Shown here piece after piece: positions 53,449-63,411 of a DNA stretch of 64,000 nt (position 1 is its first letter; each line of letters begins with the position of its first letter). The notes below the pieces were generated by a model. That model did no database searches. It was given only the letters and a program-made list of their open reading frames with translations, and was not told where the DNA came from. Position numbers and translations under genes: made by a program. The stretch lies in contig NZ_AZUN01000001.1 in NCBI RefSeq assembly GCF_000527095.1, positions 806,001 through 870,000 on the forward strand. The letters are read 5' to 3'. The stretch is from Methylomicrobium lacus LW14. GTDB lineage: Bacteria > Pseudomonadota > Gammaproteobacteria > Methylococcales > Methylomonadaceae.

Positions 53449-55803
53449 ATGACAGACAGACCGACCCGGCGAGGTTCCCCCCGGTATAACAAGACGCCAC
53501 CCAGCAAAAAATCGACATCCCATTGGTTTAGAAACAGCTTCGTCATCCTGCTCGGCATCGGCGCTTTTTTTCTATTCACCTACCTTGGTTACCTTGATTA
53601 CCAGGTCCGCACGCAGTTCGAAGGCAAACGCTGGGCGATTCCCGCGCGCGTGTATGGCAATCCGGTTGAGCTGTATGCCGGCTATGGGATCAGCGCGCAA
53701 AAATTCGAGAATTTGCTGGAGATGCTGCATTACCGAAAAGATCAGCAACTGGCCGCGGAAGGCACTTATTTCCGCAATGGCGGGCAAGTTTCGGTCAAGA
53801 CCCGCACCTTCGCCTTTTGGGATCAGCAGGAACCGCAGCCCAGTGCGGCGATGCGCGTGGATTTTTCCGAAGCCGGCATCGCGGGCATCACCGATCTGAC
53901 GAACAATCAAAACCTGGCGATCGTCCGGATGGACCCGGTGCAGATCGGCAGCTTTTATCCGACCATCAAGGAAGACCGGATCTTGATCAAGCTCGAAGAA
54001 GCGCCGGAGATGCTGATCAAGGGCTTGCTCGCGTCGGAGGACAGGGATTTTTACGATCACTTCGGGGTTTCGTTGCGCGGGATTCTGCGGGCGATGGTCG
54101 CGAACATCCAGGCCGGCGACATGGTGCAGGGCGGTAGTACGATCACCCAGCAGCTGGTCAAAAATTTCTATTTGACCTCCGAGCGTAAGCTGACCCGGAA
54201 ACTCAAGGAAGCCCTGATGGCGATGATCCTGGAATATCGTTACAGTAAGAACGAGATTCTCGAAGCCTATCTGAACGAAATCTATCTGGGCCAGGACGGC
54301 GGCAGCGCGGTGCACGGCTTCGGACTGGCCAGTCAGTTTTATTTCGGCGGCCCGTTGAAGGATTTGTCGCTGGAGCAGTTGGCTTCGTTGGTCGCGTTGG
54401 TGCGCGGGCCATCCGAGTACAATCCCCGGCGTTTTCCGGAGCGTGCGTTGCAGCGCCGTAATCTGGTCCTGGATGAAATGGCCGTACAGGAGTACATCAC
54501 CGAAGAAGACGCGGCCGCCGCAAAAGCCAAACCCTTAAACGTGATCGCCAGTTTGCGTCGTTCGGCGAATCGCTATCCGGCCTTCCTCGACCTGGTCAAG
54601 CGCCAGTTGAGACAGGATTACCGCGAGGAAGATCTGACCTCCGAAGGCCTCAGAATCTTTACCACGCTCGATACGCAGATTCAGGATACGCTCGAGGAAA
54701 CGATCAAGCGCAAGCTGCCGCAGCTGGAAAAACAGCCCAAGGCCACCAAGGCGCTCGAATCGGCCGTCGTGATCACGCGCCGGGACAGCGGCGAGATCGC
54801 CGCGCTGGCCAGCGGACGCGACGACTCCTCGGCCGGATTCAACCGGGCCTTGGATGCGGTGCGGCCGATCGGTTCGCTGATCAAGCCGGTGATTTATTTG
54901 ACCGCGCTGCAATATCCGCGGCGCTACACGATCACGACCCCGGTCAGCGACAGTGCGATCTTCATCAAGGGCGACAACGGCAACGACTGGAGTCCGAAAA
55001 ATTACGATCACAAGGAACACGGCACGATCGGCCTGCATACCGCATTAGCCAAATCGTACAATCTGGCGACCGTGCGGGTCGGCATGGACGTTGGTATCGG
55101 CAGGGTCGCGAAAACCCTGAAAGACCTGGGCGTCAACCGCAAGGTCGAATTGTATCCCTCGTTCCTGCTCGGCGCGGCGCAATTATCGCCGCTCGAAGTC
55201 GCGCAGATGTACCAGACCCTCGCCGGCGACGGTTTCCTGACGCCGATCAAGGGCATCAAGGCGGTGGTCTCCGCCTCGGGGGACAGGCTGCAAAGCTATC
55301 CGTATACGGTCAGACAAACGGTCGATCCGTCCTCGACCTATATCCTGAATACGATCCTGCAGGAAGTGATGCATTCTGGCACCGGCGCTTCGGCTTATTC
55401 GGTGTTTCCGCAGGATTACGGTCTGGTCGGCAAGACCGGCACGACCAACGATGCGAAAGACAGCTGGTTTGCAGGCTTTACCGGTGATTATTTGTCGGTG
55501 GTCTGGGTTGGCCGCGACGATAACAAGCCGGCCGGACTGACCGGCGCGACCGGTGCGCTGCAAGTTTGGACCGCGTTTATGCGGCAGATTTCACGGCAGC
55601 CGGTCAATTTGACGCCGCCCGATAATATCAAAATGGTGCGTGTCGACCCGTATTCCGGTTTGGTGGCAGGGCCCGATTGTCCTTACGGCAGGGGCTATCC
55701 CTATGTCGCAGGCTCCGAACCGACCGCCTATTCGGCCTGCGGCAATGCGGTCATCGAACAGGATAGGCCGTGGTTTGAGGAGTTTTTTCCGCAGAGCGAA
55801 TAA
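53449..55803 (+). CDS. mrcB: Penicillin-binding protein 1b, bifunctional
   Basis: A 784-residue class A PBP that polymerises and cross-links peptidoglycan. There is a short cytoplasmic basic tail, one membrane helix (about 28-48), a UB2H-like domain (about 65-155) that docks LpoB-type activators, and a GT51 glycosyltransferase with Glu197 in SEDRDFYDHFGV and GGSTITQQLVKN. The transpeptidase follows with catalytic Ser476 in GSLIK, Ser536 in SYN and Lys662 in KTG. Length and UB2H identify PBP1b rather than PBP1a. Followed by lolA. Confidence 0.95.
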   Translation: MTDRPTRRGSPRYNKTPPSKKSTSHWFRNSFVILLGIGAFFLFTYLGYLDYQVRTQFEGKRWAIPARVYGNPVELYAGYGISAQKFENLLEMLHYRKDQQLAAEGTYFRNGGQVSVKTRTFAFWDQQEPQPSAAMRVDFSEAGIAGITDLTNNQNLAIVRMDPVQIGSFYPTIKEDRILIKLEEAPEMLIKGLLASEDRDFYDHFGVSLRGILRAMVANIQAGDMVQGGSTITQQLVKNFYLTSERKLTRKLKEALMAMILEYRYSKNEILEAYLNEIYLGQDGGSAVHGFGLASQFYFGGPLKDLSLEQLASLVALVRGPSEYNPRRFPERALQRRNLVLDEMAVQEYITEEDAAAAKAKPLNVIASLRRSANRYPAFLDLVKRQLRQDYREEDLTSEGLRIFTTLDTQIQDTLEETIKRKLPQLEKQPKATKALESAVVITRRDSGEIAALASGRDDSSAGFNRALDAVRPIGSLIKPVIYLTALQYPRRYTITTPVSDSAIFIKGDNGNDWSPKNYDHKEHGTIGLHTALAKSYNLATVRVGMDVGIGRVAKTLKDLGVNRKVELYPSFLLGAAQLSPLEVAQMYQTLAGDGFLTPIKGIKAVVSASGDRLQSYPYTVRQTVDPSSTYILNTILQEVMHSGTGASAYSVFPQDYGLVGKTGTTNDAKDSWFAGFTGDYLSVVWVGRDDNKPAGLTGATGALQVWTAFMRQISRQPVNLTPPDNIKMVRVDPYSGLVAGPDCPYGRGYPYVAGSEPTAYSACGNAVIEQDRPWFEEFFPQSE

Positions 55804-55811
55804 AAATCCCC

Positions 55812-55836
55812 AGCCCTCTCCCTAAAGGAGAGGGCT
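55812..55836. repeat. Inverted repeat after mrcB
   Basis: AGCCCTCTCC and GGAGAGGGCT form a perfect 10-bp stem with a CTAAA loop. No T-tract follows. CCCTCTCC/GGAGAGGG elements are common dispersed repeats, and it may serve as a transcript-end structure. Confidence 0.5.
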
Positions 55837-55891
55837 CCGTGCGCCTAATTCAGCGCTCACTGACCGTCACAGAATTTAACGAGGTGTTTTA

Positions 55892-56521
55892 ATGAGTCAA
55901 CAAAAGTGGTTGGGTTTTATCCTGATTTTATTATTGTTCAGCTATTTGCCGGCGCAGGCGGACGATAAGCCGGTGCAGCAGCTGAAAGCCTTTTTGGCGT
56001 CTTCCAAATCGTTGTCCGCCGATTTCAAGCAGGTCTTGATCGATGAGCAGGGCAAGCCGGTCCGGACCAGTTTTGGTGTCTTTTACCTGCAGCGTCCGGG
56101 CAAATTCCGCTGGGATTATCAAAAACCGTTTGCCCAACAGATTGTCGCCGACAAAGGCAAGGTCTGGTTCTACGACAAAGACTTGGAGCAGGTCACCGTC
56201 AAAAAGCTCGATGAATCGCTCGGTTCGACGCCGGCGTTATTGCTGAGCGGCGAGGTGTCATTGGACGACAATTTCACGATCGAAGGTCAGGGCAAGGAGG
56301 GCGACATGCAATGGATCAAGCTGTTGCCGAAAAGCGCGGAAACGACATTCAAGTACATTTTGATCGGTTTGGACAAGGGTTCTCTCGGCGGCATGGAACT
56401 CAGCGATAATTTCGGGCAACTGACCCGTATCTACTTTTCGAACGTGCTGATCAATCCGCCGATCAAGCAGACTTTGTTTCAGTTTGAAGTCCCGAAAGGC
56501 GCGGATGTGTTTGAGGAGTGA
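55892..56521 (+). CDS. lolA: Outer membrane lipoprotein carrier protein LolA
   Basis: A 209-residue periplasmic chaperone carrying lipoproteins from LolCDE to LolB. The signal peptide ends near YLPAQA. The mature half-barrel has LKAFLASSKSLSADFKQ, GVFYLQRPGKFRWDY and the GSLGGMELSDNFGQLTRIYF segment. GAGGTG upstream gives the ribosome site. It precedes rarA by 33 bases, the usual lolA-rarA order. Confidence 0.95.
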   Translation: MSQQKWLGFILILLLFSYLPAQADDKPVQQLKAFLASSKSLSADFKQVLIDEQGKPVRTSFGVFYLQRPGKFRWDYQKPFAQQIVADKGKVWFYDKDLEQVTVKKLDESLGSTPALLLSGEVSLDDNFTIEGQGKEGDMQWIKLLPKSAETTFKYILIGLDKGSLGGMELSDNFGQLTRIYFSNVLINPPIKQTLFQFEVPKGADVFEE

Positions 56522-56554
56522 TAGGCATCGCGGAATAAAGGCGCAAGGTATCCG

Positions 56555-57862
56555 ATGTTGGACGATTTGACCCGGCCGCTGGCCGACAGGATGCGGCCGA
56601 GAAGCCTGGACGAGTATGCCGGGCAGAAGCACATTTTGCAGCCCGGCAAGCCGCTTTATCAAAGCATCAGCGCCGGGCGCCTGCATTCGATGATTTTTTG
56701 GGGGCCGCCCGGCGCGGGTAAAACCACGCTCGCCCGGCTGATCGCCCGCCATGCCGATGCCGAATTCGCGCCGATTTCGGCGGTACTGGCTGGCGTGAAG
56801 GAAATCCGGGCGGCGGTCAGCGAAGCGCAGTTGCTGTTGCAGCAAAAGCAGCGGCGCACGATCTTGTTCGTGGACGAAGTTCACCGTTTCAACAAGGCGC
56901 AACAGGATGCGTTTTTGCCGCATGTCGAGGACGGCACGGTCTATTTTATCGGCGCGACGACCGAAAATCCGTCATTCGCGCTGAACAATGCGTTATTGTC
57001 GCGCGCCCGCGTGTATGTGCTGAATCCTTTAACGACCGAAGATTTATTGGCGGTCGCCGAACGCGCCTTGACCGATCAGGAACGCGGGCTCGGACGTCTC
57101 GGCATCGCCATGGACGCGGAAATCAGGCAGCAGTTTGTGCTGGCGGCCGATGGCGATGCGCGAAAACTGTTGAATCTGCTGGAACTGGCGGTCGAGCTGG
57201 CCGCCGCGAATAACGAGAACTGCATCGGCGAGGCCTTGGCCAGGGAGGTGCTCAGCGGCGGCGTCAGGCGTTTCGATAAGCAGGGCGAGGAGTTTTACAA
57301 CCAGATTTCCGCGCTGCACAAGTCGGTGCGCGGCAGTGCGCCCGATGCGGCACTGTATTGGCTGTGCCGGATGATTGATGCCGGCTGCGATCTGGCGTAT
57401 ATTGCCCGCAGGATCGTCAGAATGGCGTCCGAGGACATCGGCAACGCCGATCCCCGCGGCCTGCAAATCGCTTTGGATGCCTGGGCCGCTCAGGAACGCC
57501 TGGGCAGCCCGGAAGGCGAGCTGGCGCTCGCGCAGGCGGTCATTTATCTGGCCTGCGCGCCGAAAAGCAATGCGGTTTACCGGGCTTATAACGCCGCGAT
57601 GCAGGATGCGAAACGCAGCGGTAGCCTGAGCGTACCGGTGCACCTGCGCAATGCGCCGACCCAACTGATGAAGGCGTTGGATTACGGCAAGGAATACCGT
57701 TATGCCCATGACGAACCGGAAGCTTACGCGGCGGGAGAGAGCTATTTTCCGGACGAGCTCCGCGGGGCTTCTTATTACCAGCCGGTGGGCAGAGGCCTGG
57801 AAATCAAAATCGGCGAAAAATTAAAGCACTTGCAGGCGCTGGATAAACAATACCGGCGTTGA
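56555..57862 (+). CDS. rarA: Replication-associated recombination protein RarA (MgsA)
   Basis: A 435-residue AAA+ ATPase related to clamp loaders. It has PLADRMRPRSLDEYAGQ, Walker A GPPGAGKTT (Lys56), Walker B LFVDEVHRFNKAQQDAFLP, sensor GATTENPSFALN and the RarA-specific C-terminal tetramerisation helices (ALYWLCRMIDAGCDLAYIAR). It acts at stalled forks. AAGGT serves as ribosome site. Confidence 0.96.
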   Translation: MLDDLTRPLADRMRPRSLDEYAGQKHILQPGKPLYQSISAGRLHSMIFWGPPGAGKTTLARLIARHADAEFAPISAVLAGVKEIRAAVSEAQLLLQQKQRRTILFVDEVHRFNKAQQDAFLPHVEDGTVYFIGATTENPSFALNNALLSRARVYVLNPLTTEDLLAVAERALTDQERGLGRLGIAMDAEIRQQFVLAADGDARKLLNLLELAVELAAANNENCIGEALAREVLSGGVRRFDKQGEEFYNQISALHKSVRGSAPDAALYWLCRMIDAGCDLAYIARRIVRMASEDIGNADPRGLQIALDAWAAQERLGSPEGELALAQAVIYLACAPKSNAVYRAYNAAMQDAKRSGSLSVPVHLRNAPTQLMKALDYGKEYRYAHDEPEAYAAGESYFPDELRGASYYQPVGRGLEIKIGEKLKHLQALDKQYRR

Positions 57863-57880
57863 CGGCCGGCAATCAGCGGG

Positions 57881-59866
57881 TCAAGCGTCGGCGACGGCGG
57901 AATAGCTGATCCGTTGCTTTTTTGCGTAATTCATGCTCGCATCGGCATATTGCAGCAGCGTGCCGGGATTGGAGCCGTGGCGGGGGTAAAGCGAAATGCC
58001 GATGGTCACCTCCAGGCTGACCGATTTCTTGCCGAAAATGATCGGATCACGCAGGTTCCTGATCAGCTTTTGCGCCACGGTCGCGGAGGCGTTCACATCG
58101 GTATCGGGCAACAACAGCGCAAACTCGCCGTCGCCGAGGCTTGCGGCCGTGTCCGATTCGCGGAGCGTATCTACCAGCATTTTAGCCACGTGTTTCAGCG
58201 CATAGTCGCCCGCCGCATGCCCCAATTCATCAATCAGCGCTCTGAATTTGTCCACATTCAGGTAAAACACCGCAAACGGCATGCAATTGCGGCTCGATAA
58301 TGCGATGGCCTGGCATATGCGGTCGGTAAATAGCCGCCGATTACCCAGCCCGGTCAATTCATCATGAAAGGAAAGCCAGATTAATTTTTCCTCTTCCTGC
58401 TTGCGTTGGGTAATATCGAAAGCCAGGCCATCCACGCCGATACAGTTGCCGTATTCGTCGTATACCGGCGCATCCGCGATTTCAAGCCAGCGCCGCCTCT
58501 GTTCCGAATCCAGGAATTCAAGTTGATAGGGCGGGGCGGGAATACCCTGGCCACTGGACTCCAGGATCGTCTCAAGTCTTCGGTTGGCCGGATTATTGGT
58601 CAGATAGCGGCGGAAATTCGCGGCGAAATTGTCAGGCGCGTAGCCGAGCACAAAGGCCACGGACGGGCTGACATAGGTCATGCGGCCTTGGCGATCGCGC
58701 TGATAGAAAAAATAGTCCTTGTTCGTGTTTTCGACCAGATTGCGAAATTTTCTTTCGCTGTTATTCAATTCGGTGGTGCGCTTCAGGATCATCCGCTCGA
58801 AATCGATTTGTAACTGTTTGAGGTTTTGATCAGGGGCTTCCTCGTTGTTTGGGACGATTTGCGCGACTCTTCGGGTTCGAAGCGTCCAGAACACAAAGGA
58901 GCCGATAAGGACGAGTAAAGGCGCCAGGACTTTCAGCCAGTCGGCGGGCGTGCTATTTTGCCACCATGCCGCAAGCGTGGGATTCTTGCTCACGGAGGCG
59001 TGCGGCTGCAAGCCCGGCATTTGGATTCCGGGAGGCATCCATTTGAAATAAATCGCGTTCATTTCGGATTCGCTGAGTGAATCCAGCCCTTTTTGCAGGA
59101 TGGCGGTCAGCATCGGCCAGTCTTTACGGACTGCCATGCTCTCGTCGGCGGTATTGCGTTCATAAAAGCCGGCGAACTGCAAATTGTCCAGGCGATATTC
59201 GCGTTGCAAGTACTGCGCGGTGCCGCTAAATGTGATGCAGGCATCCGCCTTCTTCCGCTCTACGGCTTTCAAACAAGCCCGCATCGACGGCACGACATAG
59301 GGTTTAACCGCGGGATTTTTTTTTGTGATTTGGGTGGAAAACTCAAAGCCATCGACGAATGCTACCTTTTTTCCGGACAGATCATCGCGGTCAGTGATGG
59401 TCGTATCGTTTTTATGGGTCATGATGACCAGCGATTTGGTCAGATACGGATGGGTGAAATTGAACCATGCACGGCGGTCAGGAAGGTCGACCATCGTGGC
59501 GATAATATCCATGCGCTGCTCTGCCGCCGCCGAGTAGGTATTGACCAGGGATGACTTCGGATATGCCTGGAAACTCATTCCGAGCTTTTTGCTGAGCGCA
59601 TCCATGATATCGATCGCAATCCCCCTGAACTGACCTTTTTTATCAACAAAGCTATAGGGGGGCAACGAGTCGTCGAGAGCTAAGCGGATTTTTGGATGCG
59701 CAAGCAGCCATTCTCTTTCGTTCTGAGTCAACTCAGTTGCAGGGAAAGTTTGAGCGGAGGCCGGAGGAGCCGTTGGGGAAGCCGCCGAAGCCGCACTGAC
59801 AAACAAAAGCAAGGCCATGAAATAATGCATTATTATGAATTGCTTTGTTAAAAGACAGTGCGTCAT
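57881..59866 (-). CDS. SBP3-type solute-binding sensor with PAS and degenerate GGDEF
   Basis: A 661-residue membrane sensor. A signal segment (FMALLLFVSAASA) precedes an SBP_bac_3 periplasmic domain (about 50-290; IRLALDDSLPPYSFVDKKGQ, then FNFTHPYLTKSLVIM). One membrane helix follows (about 308-328), then a PAS/PAC region (about 360-490) and a GGDEF-like domain (about 500-655). The active-site motif reads GDGEF (578-582) instead of GGDEF, though RESD upstream keeps the RxxD I-site. It may be a c-di-GMP-binding effector rather than a cyclase. The start is uncertain: ATG 59866 or 59830. Confidence 0.85.
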   Translation of the reverse strand: MTHCLLTKQFIIMHYFMALLLFVSAASAASPTAPPASAQTFPATELTQNEREWLLAHPKIRLALDDSLPPYSFVDKKGQFRGIAIDIMDALSKKLGMSFQAYPKSSLVNTYSAAAEQRMDIIATMVDLPDRRAWFNFTHPYLTKSLVIMTHKNDTTITDRDDLSGKKVAFVDGFEFSTQITKKNPAVKPYVVPSMRACLKAVERKKADACITFSGTAQYLQREYRLDNLQFAGFYERNTADESMAVRKDWPMLTAILQKGLDSLSESEMNAIYFKWMPPGIQMPGLQPHASVSKNPTLAAWWQNSTPADWLKVLAPLLVLIGSFVFWTLRTRRVAQIVPNNEEAPDQNLKQLQIDFERMILKRTTELNNSERKFRNLVENTNKDYFFYQRDRQGRMTYVSPSVAFVLGYAPDNFAANFRRYLTNNPANRRLETILESSGQGIPAPPYQLEFLDSEQRRRWLEIADAPVYDEYGNCIGVDGLAFDITQRKQEEEKLIWLSFHDELTGLGNRRLFTDRICQAIALSSRNCMPFAVFYLNVDKFRALIDELGHAAGDYALKHVAKMLVDTLRESDTAASLGDGEFALLLPDTDVNASATVAQKLIRNLRDPIIFGKKSVSLEVTIGISLYPRHGSNPGTLLQYADASMNYAKKQRISYSAVADA

Positions 59867-60352
59867 GACAGGATTGAACGGGCTGTATTGTGGCTCAAGT
59901 TGCATGGCACCTAGAATTCCATAGGATATTGTCCAGGATCGGAAAGACATCATGACGCTCCAGTTTCCTGACAGTCGGCCATTATGCAACGAACAGGTTG
60001 TTGTTATATCAAACTCAGCTTAAAAATACATTGCTAGTAAAAAAAGTTGATCGCTTCCAAAATTCGAACCGTCGCGAAAGTCTGTTCAAGAAGCATGACT
60101 GTCGGTGGCCGTGACATACCGAAATAACTTTCGATTCGACAAGGATAGTTCAAATGCAGGGCCTTGCAATAACTATTTCTTAGTAAAGTACTCGGAAAAT
60201 TATGCCGGCGCCAGCAAAAACCATCGCACTCCGCAACGCGGGTATGATCGGCGATGCGCTGTGGTTGATTTTTTGGACTTTTATCTGTAACTTGCGTAAG
60301 GATTGGCGACTTTAAAGTCCTATTCCCAGATACGGCATTTCAACCCTACATC
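59867..60352. other. Divergent intergenic region
   Basis: A gap of about 490 bases between the SBP3-GGDEF-like gene and the gene at 60353. Promoters for both must lie here. No clear -35/-10 pair, hairpin or gene was identified. A short frame at 60105-60290 looks random. Confidence 0.4.
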
Positions 60353-61282
60353 ATGAATCCCCCACCTTTCATTTTTGATCAAATCCATATCGAAGTCGCG
60401 CGCAATGCCTCAGATGACTTCAATCTGTTTCATGACAAGCATAAATGGCTGCAGATTACCCATAACCCGTTCAAAGGCCCGATCGTACTGGGTTTTCAAC
60501 TGAATACCCTGATTGAGTACCAAATGCGCCTGTACCGGGAAGCGCATTATGAAGACAAGGTCATTGCCGAAAACCGTCTGCGTTTCAGCAATTACCAGAT
60601 GACCTTCATCAACGCTGTCCGCCCGCGCATGCCGCTTTATCTGGAAATCAAAAAGACGCTGATCAACACCATTCCGAACCTGACGCTGACCAACCGTATC
60701 GCGATGAAATCCGATGGCAAAACCGTGCTGCTGGGATATAAAAAGGAAACGCCGTCGCCGCTGTTTTTGGCCGACACCCAACTGGACAATCTGCCTGATC
60801 TGAACGATATTCCCGACAGAACGATTGTTCCGGACACCGATTATTTCCTGAAGCGCAAATACATGAATAACGGTTCGGTCAAAAACTTTCTGTCAGGCTC
60901 CCTGGCCGAGCAATCCGATTATTTCGACGAACTGGCGCAGGTTGCGCATTATCCGGAGATATTTCCTTGCAGTCTGGCCTCCGGAGCCTTGCTCGAAAAA
61001 GCGCAATTGGAAAATCACGATTTCAAACTCAATCCGATGGTGTACACCTCGCATGAAATATCGGTCGACCGGGTTTATTTAGGCTATCTGAGAAATAACG
61101 ACAGCCTGCATATCCTGGTCAAACAGCTTCCGGAATCGTCCGAAAACACGTTGAACCATACCCACATCAGGCTAAGAACCTACCATTGTTACGGCCTGTT
61201 GGAGAATAATGAAGTGTTGTTCAGAATGACGATGAACCTGGTGCCTTTGAAGGAAATCCTTAAAAACCTGGGGCAGAAATAA
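60353..61282 (+). CDS. Double-hotdog-like protein of unknown function
   Basis: A 309-residue cytoplasmic protein without signal peptide or membrane helix. The opening VARNASDDFNLFHDKHKW and NPFKGPIVLGFQLNTLIEY resemble MaoC-like or double-hotdog dehydratase/thioesterase folds (the Asp-Phe-Asn-xx-His region is the usual hydratase motif zone). The second half repeats a hotdog-like layout. The substrate is unknown. It stands alone with no lipid-pathway neighbours. Confidence 0.6.
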   Translation: MNPPPFIFDQIHIEVARNASDDFNLFHDKHKWLQITHNPFKGPIVLGFQLNTLIEYQMRLYREAHYEDKVIAENRLRFSNYQMTFINAVRPRMPLYLEIKKTLINTIPNLTLTNRIAMKSDGKTVLLGYKKETPSPLFLADTQLDNLPDLNDIPDRTIVPDTDYFLKRKYMNNGSVKNFLSGSLAEQSDYFDELAQVAHYPEIFPCSLASGALLEKAQLENHDFKLNPMVYTSHEISVDRVYLGYLRNNDSLHILVKQLPESSENTLNHTHIRLRTYHCYGLLENNEVLFRMTMNLVPLKEILKNLGQK

Positions 61283-61525
61283 GGTGGATTGATTGAGTCT
61301 GATGTCGCCGCTCTAACCGATAGCGTGTTGAACTTCTATCGGCTCGCCATTTCCAATCTATCATCAAATTCGATTCTGCGGCAGCGAACCCGGCGTTCGA
61401 GTTTGATTGAGTTCTGACGCCATGGAACGGCTCACGACTTTTTTTGCGCCAACAATAAAAATAGGGTTCTTTGGGCAGTACGCGTACAATGCAGTGCGGT
61501 TATTTAATATCAGAGGCGAATGATC

Positions 61526-61912
61526 ATGAAAAAAATAAATTTAGCGTCAGCATTCCTGGCTATATCTCTCTTTACAGGCTCTGTGTATGCCGATATTGAG
61601 CTGAAATCGGTGGATGATGTTCAAGGGAGCTGGAAGCTGCAATACACCAAAAACTCGGCAACGGCCAAGGAAACCATTAATCGGGAAGATACGTGGGTAT
61701 TTCAAGGCGGCAAGATCACGATCCTGAATATTCCGCGCGAAGGCAAGCATTATGACCAGCCGCCGGTCAATTACGAAATCGACAATGGCAAATTGAAAAT
61801 TCCTTATGTCGGCAGATCCGGCTTTGACACCTTTTCTTTAGTCGAGAAAGACGATAAGACGATGACGCTGAAAGGGAAATTTGGCGAGATTTATTACTTT
61901 AATAAAAAATAG
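61526..61912 (+). CDS. Small secreted lipocalin-like protein
   Basis: A 128-residue exported protein. The signal peptide ends near SVYA. The mature part (DVQGSWKLQYTKNSATAKET, then DTWVFQGGKITI and DKTMTLKGKFGEIYYF) is all-beta and has the GSW opening seen in lipocalin-like small proteins. I choose ATG 61526 because AGAGG lies nine bases upstream; the ATG at 61520 is too close to it. The function is unknown. Confidence 0.65.
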   Translation: MKKINLASAFLAISLFTGSVYADIELKSVDDVQGSWKLQYTKNSATAKETINREDTWVFQGGKITILNIPREGKHYDQPPVNYEIDNGKLKIPYVGRSGFDTFSLVEKDDKTMTLKGKFGEIYYFNKK

Positions 61913-62029
61913 GCCTTAATGAACATGGCGTTTTGCATGATTGCCATGCAGCCATCATTCAGGGCAAGTAGGATTCGCGAACCCGAATGGCTATCTGATT
62001 GCCGAATCAAGTTCGCGTTTTGAACTATT

Positions 62030-62058
62030 TTTCACGGCAAACCCGTTTTGCCGTGAAA
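62030..62058. terminator. Strong inverted repeat between convergent genes
   Basis: TTTCACGGCAAA (62030-62041) pairs perfectly with TTTGCCGTGAAA (62047-62058) with a five-base loop. It lies between the gene ending at 61912 and the rhlE stop at 62106, a position suited to a bidirectional terminator, though the T-tract is short. Confidence 0.5.
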
Positions 62059-62105
62059 CCTTCAAGCGCATAATCCGCAGCGTTTAGGCTGTGGGCAGCA
62101 ACGCG

Positions 62106-63257
62106 CTAGCGAGCGGTTTCCACTTCCTCAAAGCCCGCGATTCGTCCGCGCGCAATTTTAGCGCCAATCAGTTTTTCAACCAGACGCAATGCGTTGTTTT
62201 CGTCTTGAGAAATCAGCGACACCGCGAGTCCGCCTCGTCCGGCTCTCCCGGTGCGGCCGATACGATGCACGTAATCGGCGGAGGAACGCGGCAATTCATA
62301 ATTGACCACATGCGGCAACTGGGCGATATCGATCCCGCGCGCGGCCACGTCGGTGGCGACCAGCACCCGGATGTCGCCGGATTTGAAATCGGCCAAGGCG
62401 CTGGTTCTGGCGCCCTGGCTTTTGTTGCCGTGTATCGCCTTCGCGCTGATTTGCGCGGAATTCAGTTTTTCGGTGAGTTTGTTGGCGCCGTGTTTGGTGC
62501 TGGTAAACACCAGTACCTGCCGCCAGTCGTTGCTCTTGATCAGGTGCGTCAATAACGCGGTTTTCGAGGTCTTGTTGACCGTGTAGGCGATTTGTTCGAC
62601 AGTGTCGGCGGCGGCATTTTCAACTGCGACTTCAATTTGCGCCGGGTTCACCAGCAGGTTTTGCGTCAGTTTGCGGATATCGGCCGAAAAAGTCGCCGAA
62701 AACAGCAGGTTTTGCCGTTTTTTCGGCAACAACGCCAAAATTTTGTTGATGTCCCTGATGAACCCCATATCCAGCATGCGGTCGGCCTCGTCCAGCACCA
62801 GGATTTCGACTTGATTCAACTTGACCGCATTCTGCGAGACCAGATCGAGCAAGCGTCCCGGCGTTGCTGTCAAGATATCGACGCCGCCGCGTAAACGCAT
62901 CATCTGCGGGTTGATCTTGACCCCGCCGAACACGACATCCGATTTCAGGCGCGGCATCTGATGCGCGCCGTATTTGGTCACCGACTCGGCCACTTGCGCG
63001 GCCAGTTCGCGGGTCGGCGTTAAAATGAGAGCCCGAATCGGACGGTTGTTGCTGATGTGTTTTTCCGCCAGGCGTTGCAGGATAGGCAGGGTAAAACCCG
63101 CGGTCTTGCCGGTGCCGGTCTGCGCGGCGGCGAGCAGGTCGCGGCCGGATAATACCGAGGGTATCGCTTTTTGTTGTATCGGTGTGGGGGTGGTATAGCC
63201 TGAGTCGCTGATGGCGCGCAACAGGGGCTCGGACAAGCCGAGAGAAGAAAATGACAT
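62106..63257 (-). CDS. rhlE: RhlE-type DEAD-box RNA helicase
   Basis: A 383-residue helicase. The Q motif region SGYTTPTPIQ, motif I AQTGTGKT (45-52), motif II DEAD in VLDEADRMLDMGF, motif III SAT and motif VI HRIGRTGRAGR are intact. The C-terminal basic tail of long RhlE proteins is absent; the protein ends shortly after the helicase core. It probably remodels ribosomal RNA or mRNA. A small RRM gene follows upstream on the same strand, possibly a cold-response pair (inference). Confidence 0.93.
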   Translation of the reverse strand: MSFSSLGLSEPLLRAISDSGYTTPTPIQQKAIPSVLSGRDLLAAAQTGTGKTAGFTLPILQRLAEKHISNNRPIRALILTPTRELAAQVAESVTKYGAHQMPRLKSDVVFGGVKINPQMMRLRGGVDILTATPGRLLDLVSQNAVKLNQVEILVLDEADRMLDMGFIRDINKILALLPKKRQNLLFSATFSADIRKLTQNLLVNPAQIEVAVENAAADTVEQIAYTVNKTSKTALLTHLIKSNDWRQVLVFTSTKHGANKLTEKLNSAQISAKAIHGNKSQGARTSALADFKSGDIRVLVATDVAARGIDIAQLPHVVNYELPRSSADYVHRIGRTGRAGRGGLAVSLISQDENNALRLVEKLIGAKIARGRIAGFEEVETAR

Positions 63258-63411
63258 AGAAATTCTCGAATGTAGGGATTGGAATCCCGGTAAAGGTAAA
63301 ACGGAGTGAGGTTACGGGACCGCTCTGTTGCCATGGGATAAGCGTTGAACTTATCCCGGTTTAGATGCCGCCCCGAATCCTGAAAAAGTAGAGAAAGTTA
63401 TTCGATGGCAG

